This document shows positions 41,863 through 49,897 of a stretch of 64,000 nucleotides of DNA, in pieces. The stretch covers positions 1-64,000 of the forward strand of contig NZ_LZIN01000096.1 of NCBI RefSeq assembly GCF_001667375.1, given 5' to 3'. Made by a program: the position numbers and the translations under genes. A model generated the notes under the pieces. That model saw only the letters and a list, made by a program, of their open reading frames with translations. It searched no databases and was not told the DNA's origin. The DNA comes from Mycolicibacter sinensis. Lineage in GTDB: Bacteria > Actinomycetota > Actinomycetes > Mycobacteriales > Mycobacteriaceae. Each line of letters starts with the position of its first letter. Position 1 is the stretch's first letter.

Positions 41863-42732
41863 TCACGTACCGCGCTGCATGACGGTGGTGACCAGGCCAG
41901 GCGCCATCACATCCAGCGCCCGCGCGGTCACCGCGATCCGCGGAGCGATGCGCACCGGCCGGCTGTGCGCCGCGGTGATCATCCACTCGGCCGCCTCGTG
42001 CGCCGTCAGCGCCGGACGGTTCTGGAAAGCCTTGGTCGGCGCGATCATCGGGGTCGCCACCAGCGGGTAGTACAGCGTGGTCGAATGCACGCCCTTGGCG
42101 GCCCACTCGGTTTCGATCACCCGGCTGACCGCCGACAGCGCCGTCTTGGAGGCGTTGTACACCGCGAACAGCGGTGAGGCCTCGGTCATCACGCCCCAGG
42201 TGGCGACGTTGATGATGTGCCCATCGCCGCGCTCGAACATCCCCGGCGCGATCGCGCGGATCAGCCGCAGCGGCGAGTAGTAGTTCAGCGTCATGGTCCG
42301 CTCGACGTCGTGCCAGCGGTCCAGTGATTCGGCCAGCGGCCGGCGGATGGACCGGCCGGCGTTGTTGACCAGAATGTCCACCCCGCCCAGCCGCTTTTCG
42401 ACGTCGGCGGCGAGCGCGTCCACGGCGTCCATGTCGGACAGGTCGGCCGCGATCGCGATCGCGTCGCCACCGGCGGCGGTGATGCGTCCCACCACCTCGT
42501 CGAGCAGGTCTTTGCGCCGCGCCGCGGCGACGACCGTGGCGCCCTTCGCGGCAAACAGTTCGGCGGCGGCCTCACCGATGCCCGACGAGGCGCCGGTCAG
42601 CAGCACCCTCTTGCCGCGCAGGTCGATCTGTTTGGCCAGCGGCCGGTACGACAGCAGTTGCGGGGCGACTGGCGGGCGCATCGCGACCATGGCGGCCGCC
42701 TCGGTCAGGCGGCGTAACGGGCTTTTGCTCAT
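41863..42732 (-). CDS. Short-chain dehydrogenase (Rv0547c-like)
   Basis: A 289-residue classical SDR. The cofactor motif is LTGASSGIGEA near residue 39, NNAGRSIRRP follows, and the catalytic Tyr/Lys lie in YNASKTALSAVSR with the Ser in VATWGVM. A basic residue just after the glycine motif (AARRKD) suggests NADP. The C-terminal 40 residues are hydrophobic and basic. Substrate unknown; a lipid or hydrophobic alcohol is plausible. Rv0547c is 294 aa. TAGAGT eight bases before the ATG suggests a leaderless start. Confidence 0.85.
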   Translation of the reverse strand: MSKSPLRRLTEAAAMVAMRPPVAPQLLSYRPLAKQIDLRGKRVLLTGASSGIGEAAAELFAAKGATVVAAARRKDLLDEVVGRITAAGGDAIAIAADLSDMDAVDALAADVEKRLGGVDILVNNAGRSIRRPLAESLDRWHDVERTMTLNYYSPLRLIRAIAPGMFERGDGHIINVATWGVMTEASPLFAVYNASKTALSAVSRVIETEWAAKGVHSTTLYYPLVATPMIAPTKAFQNRPALTAHEAAEWMITAAHSRPVRIAPRIAVTARALDVMAPGLVTTVMQRGT

Positions 42733-42740
42733 GGATAGCC

Positions 42741-42746
42741 ACTCTA
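42741..42746 (-). promoter_or_regulatory. -10 hexamer TAGAGT for the SDR gene
   Basis: On the minus strand TAGAGT is followed by eight bases and ATG 42732, without a clear Shine-Dalgarno between. Confidence 0.35.
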
Positions 42747-42836
42747 TGCGGTGGGACCGTTTGCCCCGAGCCTGTAGTTACCGTGCACGCCACTCGCACT
42801 TCTTCTCGCCAACTGCAGCCTCGGCGAAGCGCCCGC

Positions 42837-43739
42837 TCAGAAGTAGCGCGGGAAGGCGCTCCAATCCGGGTCGCGTTTCTCCAGGAACGCATCGCGGCCC
42901 TCGACGGCCTCATCGGTCATATAGGCCAGCCGGGTCGCCTCGCCGGCGAACAGCTGCTGGCCCACCAGCCCGTCGTCGAGCAGGTTAAACGCGAACTTCA
43001 ACATCCGTTGGGCCTGTGGGGATTTGCCGTTGATCTCCTTGGCCCACTGCACGCCGGTAGCCTCCAGCTCGGCGTGGTCGACGACCTCGTTGACCGCACC
43101 CATGTGATGCATCTGCTCGGCGGTGTAGGCCCGGCCTAAAAAGAAGACCTCGCGGGCGAACTTCTGGCCCACCTGCCGGGCCAGATACGCGCTGCCGTAG
43201 CCACCGTCGAAGCTGCCGACGTCGGCGTCGGTCTGCTTGAAGCGCGCGTGCTCACGGCTGGCCAGGGTCAGGTCGCACACCACGTGCAGGCTGTGCCCGC
43301 CGCCGGCCGCCCAACCGTTGACCAGGCAGATCACCGGCTTGGGCATGAACCGGATCAGGCGCTGCACCTCCAGGATGTGCAGCCGGCCGGCCCGGGCGGC
43401 ATCCACGGTGTCCGCCGTCTCCCCGCTCGCGTACTGATAGCCGCTACGGCCGCGGATCCGCTGGTCTCCGCCGGAGCAGAACGCCCAGCCGCCGTCTTTG
43501 GGGGAGGGCCCGTTGCCGGTCAGCAGCACCACGCCGACGTCCGAGGACATCCGGGCGTGATCGAGTGCCTGATACAGCTCGTCGACGGTGTGCGGGCGAA
43601 ATGCGTTGCGCACCTCGGGGCGGTTGAACGCGACCCGCACCGTGGCGTCGGTGACATGGCGGTGGTAGGTGATGTCGGTCAGGTCGGCGAAGCCGTCCAC
43701 CGGTCGCCAGATGCTCTCATCGAACGGGTTGCTGCTCAA
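42837..43739 (-). CDS. menB: 1,4-dihydroxy-2-naphthoyl-CoA synthase
   Basis: A 300-residue crotonase-fold enzyme that closes the second ring of the naphthoquinone from o-succinylbenzoyl-CoA. The oxyanion-hole blocks WAFCSGGDQRIRG and WAAGGGHSLHVVCDLTLAS and the catalytic loop TDADVGSFDGGYGSAYLARQVG are intact. The start is TTG 43739, with GAGGAGAA upstream and the conserved SNPFD next. Reading farther upstream would pass through the 61-bp repeat and is not protein-like. Rv0548c is 314 aa. The repeat sits only 11 bp before the start, so it is in the leader or promoter. Confidence 0.95.
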   Translation of the reverse strand: MSSNPFDESIWRPVDGFADLTDITYHRHVTDATVRVAFNRPEVRNAFRPHTVDELYQALDHARMSSDVGVVLLTGNGPSPKDGGWAFCSGGDQRIRGRSGYQYASGETADTVDAARAGRLHILEVQRLIRFMPKPVICLVNGWAAGGGHSLHVVCDLTLASREHARFKQTDADVGSFDGGYGSAYLARQVGQKFAREVFFLGRAYTAEQMHHMGAVNEVVDHAELEATGVQWAKEINGKSPQAQRMLKFAFNLLDDGLVGQQLFAGEATRLAYMTDEAVEGRDAFLEKRDPDWSAFPRYF

Positions 43740-43750
43740 GGCTTCTCCTC

Positions 43751-43811
43751 GTTGACTCTGCGGCCACCAGGCAAAAGTGCGAGTAACCCGCCTGGTCAGC
43801 GCAGAGTCAAC
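43751..43811 (-). repeat. 61-bp palindromic repeat, copy 2 (menB leader)
   Basis: Outer arms at 43751-43762 and 43800-43811 and inner arms ACCAGGC (43766-43772) and GCCTGGT (43790-43796) are identical to copy 1 at 32108. The loop, read on the minus strand, shares ACTCGCACTTTT with copy 1. The total length is also 61 bp. It ends exactly where the menB ribosome site begins. Confidence 0.85.
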
Positions 43812-43827
43812 CGTACGGCAAGCCGGG

Positions 43828-43971
43828 TCACGCACGTTTCGTTGACGGTGTCACCGAATCCAGGACGGCGGCGTAGCCCGGACCCTGGCCCGCTGCGGTG
43901 ATCGCATCCAGGCGGGCGATGGCGTCGTCGCTCAGCACGATGTCGGCCACCGCCTGCTGGACCTTTTGGTC
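43828..43971 (-). pseudogene. Possible 3' remnant of an aldo/keto reductase-like gene
   Basis: On the minus strand about 47 in-frame codons before TGA 43828 read AVADIVLSDDAIARLDAIT and GPGYAAVLDS, like the C-terminal tail of some NADP-dependent aldo/keto reductases. The frame upstream is overlapped by the amidohydrolase and shows no more of such a protein. If real, most of the gene was lost when the accessory pocket formed. It could also be chance coding. Confidence 0.35.
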
Positions 43972-44004
43972 GCCGGAGTGGCCGCCACCGCATGAACCCG
44001 CGGC

Positions 44005-44010
44005 TACGGT
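44005..44010 (+). promoter_or_regulatory. -10 hexamer TACGGT for the amidohydrolase gene
   Basis: TACGGT is followed by seven bases and ATG 44018. The GGGGACG between is a possible but weak ribosome site, so a leaderless start is as likely. Confidence 0.4.
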
Positions 44011-44017
44011 GGGGACG

Positions 44018-44839
44018 ATGACCATCGACGTGTGGATGCAGCACCCTACCCGCCGTTTCCTGGCCGACGACATGCTGGCGTCGCTGCGACGCTGGACCGG
44101 CGGGGCAATGCCCGACGATGAGATCCCCATCGAGGCCACCGTGGCCGCGATGGACAGCACCGGTGTGGATTTCGGTCTGCTCAGCGCATGGCGCGGACCC
44201 AACGGCATGGACCTGGTCTCCAACGACGAAGTCGCCGAATGGGTCCGGGCGCACCCGAGCCGGTTCGCCGGACTCGCCACCGTCGACCTGGATCGCCCGA
44301 TGGAGGCCGTCCGCGAGCTGCGCCGCCGGATTAATGACGGGTTCGTTGGCCTGCGCGTGGTGCCCTGGCTGTGGAATGCCCCGCCCACCGACCGGCGCTA
44401 CTACCCGCTGTTCGCCGAATGCGTCGAACTGGGCGTCCCGTTCTGCACCCAGGTCGGCCACACCGGCCCGCTGCGACCGTCGGAGACCGGGCGCCCGATT
44501 CCCTACATCGACCAAGTGGCACTGGACTTTCCCGAGCTGGTCATCGTGGGCGGGCATGTCGGCTATCCCTGGACCGAAGAGATGGTCGCCGTCGCCCGCA
44601 AGCACGAGAACGTCTACATCGACACCTCGGCCTACACCAGCAAGAGGCTGCCCGAGGAGCTGATCAGGTTCATGAAAACCCGAACCGGGCAACGAAAGGT
44701 GTTGTTCGGTACCAACTATCCGATGATCATGCACGATCACGCGCTGGACGGGCTGGATGATCTGGGGCTCGATGCCGAGGCGCGGGCGGATTATCTGCAC
44801 GGCAATGCCGCGCGGGTGTTCAAGTTGGGGAGTGAGTAG
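44018..44839 (+). CDS. Amidohydrolase-2 family (ACMSD-like) metal hydrolase
   Basis: A 273-residue TIM-barrel amidohydrolase of the COG2159 group that includes decarboxylases and hydrolases of aromatic intermediates. The N-terminal metal motif is unusual: IDVWMQHPTRRF replaces the common DxHxH. Conserved later blocks are CTQVGHTGPLRPS, VGGHVGYPWTEE, YIDTSAY and the final LFGTNYPM with the acidic site changed to N. Losing several metal ligands suggests a variant mechanism or substrate. It is 85 bp upstream of the toxin cassette on the same strand but shows no link to it. Confidence 0.75.
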   Translation: MTIDVWMQHPTRRFLADDMLASLRRWTGGAMPDDEIPIEATVAAMDSTGVDFGLLSAWRGPNGMDLVSNDEVAEWVRAHPSRFAGLATVDLDRPMEAVRELRRRINDGFVGLRVVPWLWNAPPTDRRYYPLFAECVELGVPFCTQVGHTGPLRPSETGRPIPYIDQVALDFPELVIVGGHVGYPWTEEMVAVARKHENVYIDTSAYTSKRLPEELIRFMKTRTGQRKVLFGTNYPMIMHDHALDGLDDLGLDAEARADYLHGNAARVFKLGSE

Positions 44840-44924
44840 CCGGCCGTCGCATTTATAGGTGACTGGCGGAACCGCCGTTAACCTTGCTAGCTTTCTGCTC
44901 AGAGCTCCAACGGGAGGTGTGAGC

Positions 44925-45263
44925 ATGGCCTCGGTGCCGATCGATCCCGCGAAGCTATCGGTTCATCCGGCGCAGTTGCACGCCCAGGCTTCCCGGGTGG
45001 CCGACGCGACCGATGTGTCACGCACGTTCGCGGCCAGGCACGCTGGCTACGTGGGCGAATGCGCCGCGGCCTGGGCCGGGTCCTCTGCGGAAGCCCTGGC
45101 TGAGTTGAGCGCGCACTGAAAGGCTGCCGACGCGCGGTTGCACGGGCGGGTCGGGGCGTTCACCGAGGCCATGCGTGAGGGCGGCCGCCACTACACAGCG
45201 ATGGAGGAGGAGCACGCCAGGATGTTCACCGTGCTCGTTCTCAGAGGAACCGGCGCTTCCTAG
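44925..45263 (+). pseudogene. WXG100-like small protein gene with an in-frame TGA
   Basis: ATG 44925 has GGGAGG (44912-44917) at ideal spacing. The frame runs 64 codons, meets TGA at 45117-45119 and then continues open and protein-like for 47 more codons to TAG 45261. Reading through gives about 112 residues with a central WAG turn (W50-A-G52) and two long amphipathic helices, the WXG100 plan. A TGG-to-TGA change would explain the break (the context reads SAH-stop-KAADARLHGRVGAF). It would be the EsxE/EsxF-like partner of the toxin next door. A truncated 64-residue product might still be made. Confidence 0.72.
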
Positions 45264-45266
45264 CGG

Positions 45267-46879
45267 ATGACGATCACCACCGACGGCATCGAGAAGTGGA
45301 ATCTCGAAACTCTGGACACGGTGTTCGAGATCGCCACGGAACGCGCCGCGCGCAAGGCCGACTTCGGTGCAGCGTTAGGCAGCGCCGGCAGCGGACTCAA
45401 GGACTGGGAAGGTCGCGGCGGCGACGCGTTCCGCCGAGAGTTGGGCAAGCACGGGCAGACATTGCCGATCACCAGAGTGAGGCGGCGGCGATCGCCAACG
45501 CCTTCTGCACCGCTCGGGCTGAGGTCTCGGCCTGTAAAACGGAGTGGACCTCGATCAAATCGGCTGCGGCAAGCAATGATTGGGCGATCAGTCCCGATGG
45601 ACGGTTGAGCGGAAACGTCACCGAGAAGAAGCGCAACGACTTTGACACCCTGCAACGACGGCTGACCAAGCTGATGGCCGACGCAAGCAGGGCGGACCAG
45701 GATCTGGCCACAGCTATCCGGGCAGTGGTCGGTGACATCAAGGTCAACGCGGATGGTCGCGCGATGTTCGGCCCGCCGATGCCGGACGACGCCACGAAAG
45801 CGCCAGCCGGGAAGGCGCCGCTGACCGACGCGCGGAGGGCGGGTGACGCCTCCGGCGATCCAGCGGCTGGAAGCCTGCCCTGGCTGTTGAGCCAGGCGAA
45901 GCAGGGCGGTGGGCCCGTCCCCCCAGTGCCGTTAAACCCCAAGGACGTCGAGAGCTTCAAAGTAGCTGCTAGGCAGGTGCTGGCCAACGACGGTGTTCCG
46001 GCGGATCAGGTCGAGGCGCGGATCAATGCGGCCGTGGTCGCCGCCCAGCAGCCGCTGCCGCGATATATCCCCCCTGCACCGCAACGCGGACCGGCACCCG
46101 GGTTCGGCGACGGATTCGGTGACCGGTGGCGCGCCACCGAACACGGCGTCGAGAATCTGCTGGGACAGGGCGGACCGGGCGCCCCCGGTGTGCTGGAATC
46201 CTGGGGCGGAATGGCCAAAGGCATTGGCAGTGCCATGATCAACCCCGTCGGTGCAGGCTTCGCAGAAGTCAAAGACGCCCTCAACTCGCCGAGTCCCGCC
46301 TACTTCCTTGGAGAAAAGACCTTCGATGTCGGCTCCGCTGCCGCAACGCTCCCGTTCGCTGGGGAAGGTGCCATGGTTCGGGCGGGGCTTCCAGCTGAGG
46401 TTCTTACTCCGGGCGGCGCGCCCGCCGCAGTTTTGCGGGACTGGCATCCCACCGGCGGAATGCTGTCGGCGGAGTTTGAATCGCGGTTTGGCGCCCCAGA
46501 ATCCCGAGCATGGCCTGGCAACGACGGGTTTCCACCGGGGTACGTCCCGCAACCGGCGCAGCTACCGGAGGGCACGATTCTCGACAGATTCGGTTCGGCA
46601 GGTGGTCGCTACCTCGCCCCCGACGGCACACCATTTGCGGATCGGTCCCTGGCCCCAGAATTGGTTGACGCAAACTACAATCGGTACATGGTTACCGGCG
46701 AGTCACTCCCGCCCGGTTGGCAAATAGTCGAGGGGCCAGTGCAGCCTTTTTACGGGCAGGCGCCGTCGCCTGGGGCAATGCAATACATGATCACTGCGCC
46801 AGATGGTGTCCAGCCAACGGTGCGGGAATTAGTAAAGTTAGGAATACTCGATAGTCATGGACCACCCCTCGGGCAATAA
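45267..46879 (+). pseudogene. CpnT/TNT-like NAD-glycohydrolase toxin with WXG100-type N-terminus, frameshifted
   Basis: The first 65 codons encode an ESX-type helical domain with W47-E-G49 (LKDWEGRGGDAFRREL). Near 45453-45458 the protein-like frame changes by one base, continuing as ADIADHQSEAAAIAN to TAA 46879; one missing base would restore about 537 residues. A Pro/Gly-rich linker and LGQGGPGAPGVLESWGGMAKGIGSAM follow. The last 100 residues are a TNT domain: PEGTILDRFGSAGGRYLAPDG, then DRSL, and FYGQ...MQY matching the R, R and Q positions of the M. tuberculosis toxin. TNT hydrolyses NAD+ in target cells. The C-terminal frame is intact, but its only starts lie within out-of-frame sequence. 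Confidence 0.8.
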
Positions 46880-47273
46880 ATCTACAGAACTTCAAATCGA
46901 AATTGATCGGTTATCGGAGCAATTGGGCGTTCGTTCCATGCCAGTCGGGCTGCGAACGGATGACGGGCTCAATATCTTCGTCGCCGACGATGGCTCGTGC
47001 CACTATGCCTTCTACGAGCGTGGGAAGCTTGGCTTCGACCGAGTCGGCAGCATAGATGATCTACGCTACTGGTACTGCGCTGATATCGTCACAGACGAAG
47101 CCGCAAAACGAGTCGGCGACCGCACCGAGCGTTTCAAACTTGAGTACGAAATATTAAGTCAATTCAGCACCGACTGGGCGAAAAGAAATGTCCGCGACAC
47201 GGCGGCCATGTTTCGTAAGTATGGAAAGCCGCAGGATATCGCGCTGCTCCCTGATATCGGCGAGCCATTATGA
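46857..47273 (+). CDS. Imm63-like immunity protein
   Basis: A 138-residue acidic protein that starts inside the last 23 bases of the toxin. Its core (ADDGSCHYAFYERG, then GSIDDLRYWYCADIV and RFKLEYEILSQFSTDWAKR) resembles the Imm63 family of polymorphic-toxin immunity proteins. By place and fold it should neutralise the TNT domain in the cytoplasm, although it is not evidently related to M. tuberculosis Ift (Rv3902c). Base composition is visibly lower in GC than the core genes, which suggests transfer. It overlaps the next gene by four bases. Confidence 0.72.
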   Translation: MDHPSGNKSTELQIEIDRLSEQLGVRSMPVGLRTDDGLNIFVADDGSCHYAFYERGKLGFDRVGSIDDLRYWYCADIVTDEAAKRVGDRTERFKLEYEILSQFSTDWAKRNVRDTAAMFRKYGKPQDIALLPDIGEPL

Positions 47274-47509
47274 TGGATGTCGGCGTTAAATCCAACGCGC
47301 TTCAGATCGAAATCGATCGGCTGTCCGAGGAGGTCGAAGTCCGCTCCCTGCCGGTCGGACTGCGTACCAATGACGGGCTCAACATCTTCGTCGCCGACGA
47401 TGGCGCCTTCGGCGAATACGTACCGCTCGAAGCCGCACTGGCTGGCTCGCCCGATCAGACCGGCCGCCTGCTGGAGCTGTTGATCGCCGGAGCGGCCGTC
47501 ACGGGTTGA
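47270..47509 (+). CDS. Truncated paralogue of the immunity protein
   Basis: A 79-residue protein whose residues 8-46 repeat the first part of the preceding one (LQIEIDRLSE, PVGLRTNDGLNIFVADDG). After VADDG it diverges completely to FGEYVPLEAALAGSPDQTG and lacks the HYAFYERG core. This looks like a tandem duplication whose 3' part was replaced or truncated. It begins with an ATGA overlap, so it is still translated with its neighbour. It may be a decaying copy or an immunity protein for a different, lost toxin tip. Confidence 0.62.
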   Translation: MMDVGVKSNALQIEIDRLSEEVEVRSLPVGLRTNDGLNIFVADDGAFGEYVPLEAALAGSPDQTGRLLELLIAGAAVTG

Positions 47510-47560
47510 CCGCGCCAGTGGGCAAGAGCCAGCAACCCCGCCTGGCCGAGCAAACCCCGC

Positions 47561-47597
47561 TAGGATAGGCAAGGTTAGCCTAAGCCGGGGGGCTTAG
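47561..47597 (+). promoter_or_regulatory. Promoter with iron-box-like site and hairpin
   Basis: TAGGAT (47561-47566) fits a -10 element. AGGTTAGCCTAA (47572-47583) matches the core of the IdeR/DtxR consensus TTAGGTTAGCCTAACCTAA over 11 contiguous positions, but the 3' third does not. A perfect inverted repeat CTAAGCC-GGGG-GGCTTAG (47580-47597) overlaps it. The transcription start would fall in the box, a repressing position. The regulator is inferred only. Confidence 0.45.
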
Positions 47598-47613
47598 GCG
47601 GTAGTGCCGGGGG

Positions 47614-48825
47614 ATGTCGGTGAGCGCTGTACTGGGGGTATCGCTGTCTGCGACGCGCGCGGGCGTGGTCGTGCTCGAAGGGATCGGGGCTGATGCGCGG
47701 ACGGTGATCCGCGACGCGGTCGCCGTGTCTGCGGGAGGACTGGATGTCGTTGCGGACGCTGTCGCGCAGGCTGTGCGCACCGCAGCGAACCGCGGCTACC
47801 CGGTGCAGGCGGCTGGGCTGACCAGCACGACTGACGCCGAGCAGTATGCGTTGGACTTGGCAGGGCTGTTAACAGATTCGGATATTGCCGAGACCGTGAT
47901 GTTCGAGCCGGCCGACGCTGTGGCGGCGCTGGCCGAGGTGGTCGCCTCGAGCAGACGATCTCAGCGCGCTACCGTCAGCCTGATCGCCGAGGACCAAACC
48001 ATCGCGGTGCTGGCCGATGACCGAGACGGCGTGCACCATACCGCCGTCTCCGAGCACCACGACGACGACGCGGCGTTGGTATCGCTGGACCAACTCGTCG
48101 CCGACTGGGCACCAGGTGCGGTGTTCGTGATGGTCCCGCATGGCCTCGTGGCCGCAGGCTTCCCGCAGCGGCTTGAGCGCGCCGTCGCTCCGCGAACGAT
48201 GGCGCTGATCGATGCCGAGCTGGGGTTGGCCCGCGGGGTGGCGCTCGCGGCCGGAAACGCAGCCCTCAACGGTGGCATTGTCGCCGAGGAGCCGACTGTT
48301 CCTATGCGGCAACGGCTCCACCGCGCCGATGCGCTGTTGGTAGCCGCCGTGGCGGTGACGTTGTTGCTGGCAGCGATGACGATCGCGCTGGTGCGCGGGG
48401 CTCTGTTCGGGGCCGAACCGCCGGCGCAGGCGAGTGTCGGCGCTTCCGGCAACGAGACCCAGCAGAGCCGACAGGCTCCACTGCCGCCCTCGTCCGCTGG
48501 GGCGCCGCCGGTTTCGGCAAGGGAGAAGGACTCCGTTGTGGTGCCACCGGTTTCGGCGCCGGCGCAGGCCGAACCTCACATCGCGGAAGCCGGTGAGGCG
48601 CACCTCCGAAAGATGACCGAGCCGCTCGCCGAATCAGCCCCGGCTCCGGCTGCCACACCCATAGGGTCTCCGCCGCCGCCGGAACCCGTCGAGGAACCGG
48701 CACCGTCGCCCATCCAAGACGCGATCGCCTTTGTGGAACAGACGTTGGGGATCGATGTCGACAATGACGGTCTGATCAATGGTCGCCCAGCAACACCGGC
48801 GCCGGACCCCGAGCACGCTCCGTAG
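47614..48825 (+). CDS. DUF7159-like mycobacterial membrane protein
   Basis: A 403-residue protein. Residues 1-215 form an actin-fold-like domain (VLGVSLSATRAGVVVLEG at the start, then LGLARGVALAAGNAAL near the end). One membrane helix (about 236-258) is followed by a Pro/Glu/Ala-rich external tail ending in an acidic EQTLGIDVDNDGLINGRP element that resembles a calcium-binding dockerin loop. The same plan occurs in the protein at 36282. Function unknown. The upstream iron-box-like site suggests iron-linked control, as inference. Confidence 0.72.
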   Translation: MSVSAVLGVSLSATRAGVVVLEGIGADARTVIRDAVAVSAGGLDVVADAVAQAVRTAANRGYPVQAAGLTSTTDAEQYALDLAGLLTDSDIAETVMFEPADAVAALAEVVASSRRSQRATVSLIAEDQTIAVLADDRDGVHHTAVSEHHDDDAALVSLDQLVADWAPGAVFVMVPHGLVAAGFPQRLERAVAPRTMALIDAELGLARGVALAAGNAALNGGIVAEEPTVPMRQRLHRADALLVAAVAVTLLLAAMTIALVRGALFGAEPPAQASVGASGNETQQSRQAPLPPSSAGAPPVSAREKDSVVVPPVSAPAQAEPHIAEAGEAHLRKMTEPLAESAPAPAATPIGSPPPPEPVEEPAPSPIQDAIAFVEQTLGIDVDNDGLINGRPATPAPDPEHAP

Positions 48826-48904
48826 CGGCCATGACCTAACCAGTTTGCGGGCCCGGTCCGACATCCACCTGGCGCACGCACCAGCCGACCGGCACCATAG
48901 ACCG

Positions 48905-49852
48905 ATGCCGCCCCTTGACGACATCCTCGACCGCCTGCATGTAGTGGCGTTGCCGATGCGCGTCAAATTCCGCGGCATCACCGTTCGCGAACTGGCGCTG
49001 CTCGACGGCCCGGCCGGCTGGGGCGAGTTCGGCGCCTTCCCCGAATACGAACCCCCCGAGGCGGCGCACTGGCTGGCGTCGGCGCTCGAATGCGCTTACC
49101 ACCAGCTGCCGCAACCCCTCCGGGACCGTATCCCGATCAACGCGACCGTGCCCGCCGTCGACGCCGGTCAAGTCCCCGACGTGCTCGCACGATTCCCCGG
49201 CGCGAAGACCGCCAAAGTCAAAGTCGCCGAGCCCGGCCAGAGCCTGGCCGACGACGTCGCCCGCGTCGAGGCCGTCCGCGCGCTCGTGCCCACCGTGCGG
49301 GTCGACGCCAATGGCGGCTGGACCGTCGAGCAAGCAGCGCAAGCCGCAAAGGTGTTGGGGCCACTGGAATATCTGGAACAGCCCTGCGCCACCGTCGCCG
49401 AACTCGCCGAGCTGCGCCGCCGCATCGACACCCCGGTGGCCGCCGACGAGAGCATCAGGAAAGCCGAGGACCCGCTGGCCGTCACCAAAGCGGGTGCCGC
49501 CGACATCGCGGTGCTCAAAGTCGCACCGCTGGGCGGTGTTTCAAAGCTACTAACCATCGCCGACCAGATCGGCATCCCGGTGGTGATCTCCAGCGCGATC
49601 GACTCCGCGGTCGGCATCGGTGCCGGCTTGCATGCCGCCGCCGCACTGCCGGACCTGCGGCACGCCTGCGGGCTGGGCACCGGATCACTGTTCATCGACG
49701 ATATCGCCGAGACGCCACCACAAACGGACGGCTACCTGCCGGTGCAGACCATCACCCCGGACCCGGCCCGACTGAACGCACTAGCAGCTCTACCGCAGCG
49801 GCGGCAATGGTGGATCGAGCGAATCAAGGCCTGCTACCGGCATTTGGGGTAG
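48905..49852 (+). CDS. menC: o-Succinylbenzoate synthase
   Basis: A 315-residue enolase-superfamily enzyme that dehydrates SHCHC to o-succinylbenzoate. The catalytic lysine pair is in TAKVKVAEPG (KxK), the Mg ligands are in RVDANGGW, YLEQP and AADESI, and the second lysine is in AVLKVAPLGG. Rv0553 is 326 aa. ATG 48905 starts the conserved PPLDDILDRLHVVALPMRV. It follows the DUF7159 gene by 79 bp. With menE, menB, menD and the nearby bpoC it covers the middle of the menaquinone pathway. Confidence 0.95.
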   Translation: MPPLDDILDRLHVVALPMRVKFRGITVRELALLDGPAGWGEFGAFPEYEPPEAAHWLASALECAYHQLPQPLRDRIPINATVPAVDAGQVPDVLARFPGAKTAKVKVAEPGQSLADDVARVEAVRALVPTVRVDANGGWTVEQAAQAAKVLGPLEYLEQPCATVAELAELRRRIDTPVAADESIRKAEDPLAVTKAGAADIAVLKVAPLGGVSKLLTIADQIGIPVVISSAIDSAVGIGAGLHAAAALPDLRHACGLGTGSLFIDDIAETPPQTDGYLPVQTITPDPARLNALAALPQRRQWWIERIKACYRHLG

Positions 49853-49897
49853 GCGCCTACCCTAGGCGGGCCGACGCGGCCGGCGCACACTGCGCAC

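Noticed and set aside
45117..45119. TGA in the WXG100 gene as a selenocysteine codon
   Set aside because: No hairpin typical of a SECIS element was apparent after it, and selenoproteins are not expected in this family; a Trp-to-stop change is simpler.
45440..45475. Programmed frameshift in the toxin gene
   Set aside because: The junction GGGCAGACATT has no slippery heptamer, no stop codon placed to pause the ribosome and no evident stimulatory structure. Deletion or sequence error is more likely.
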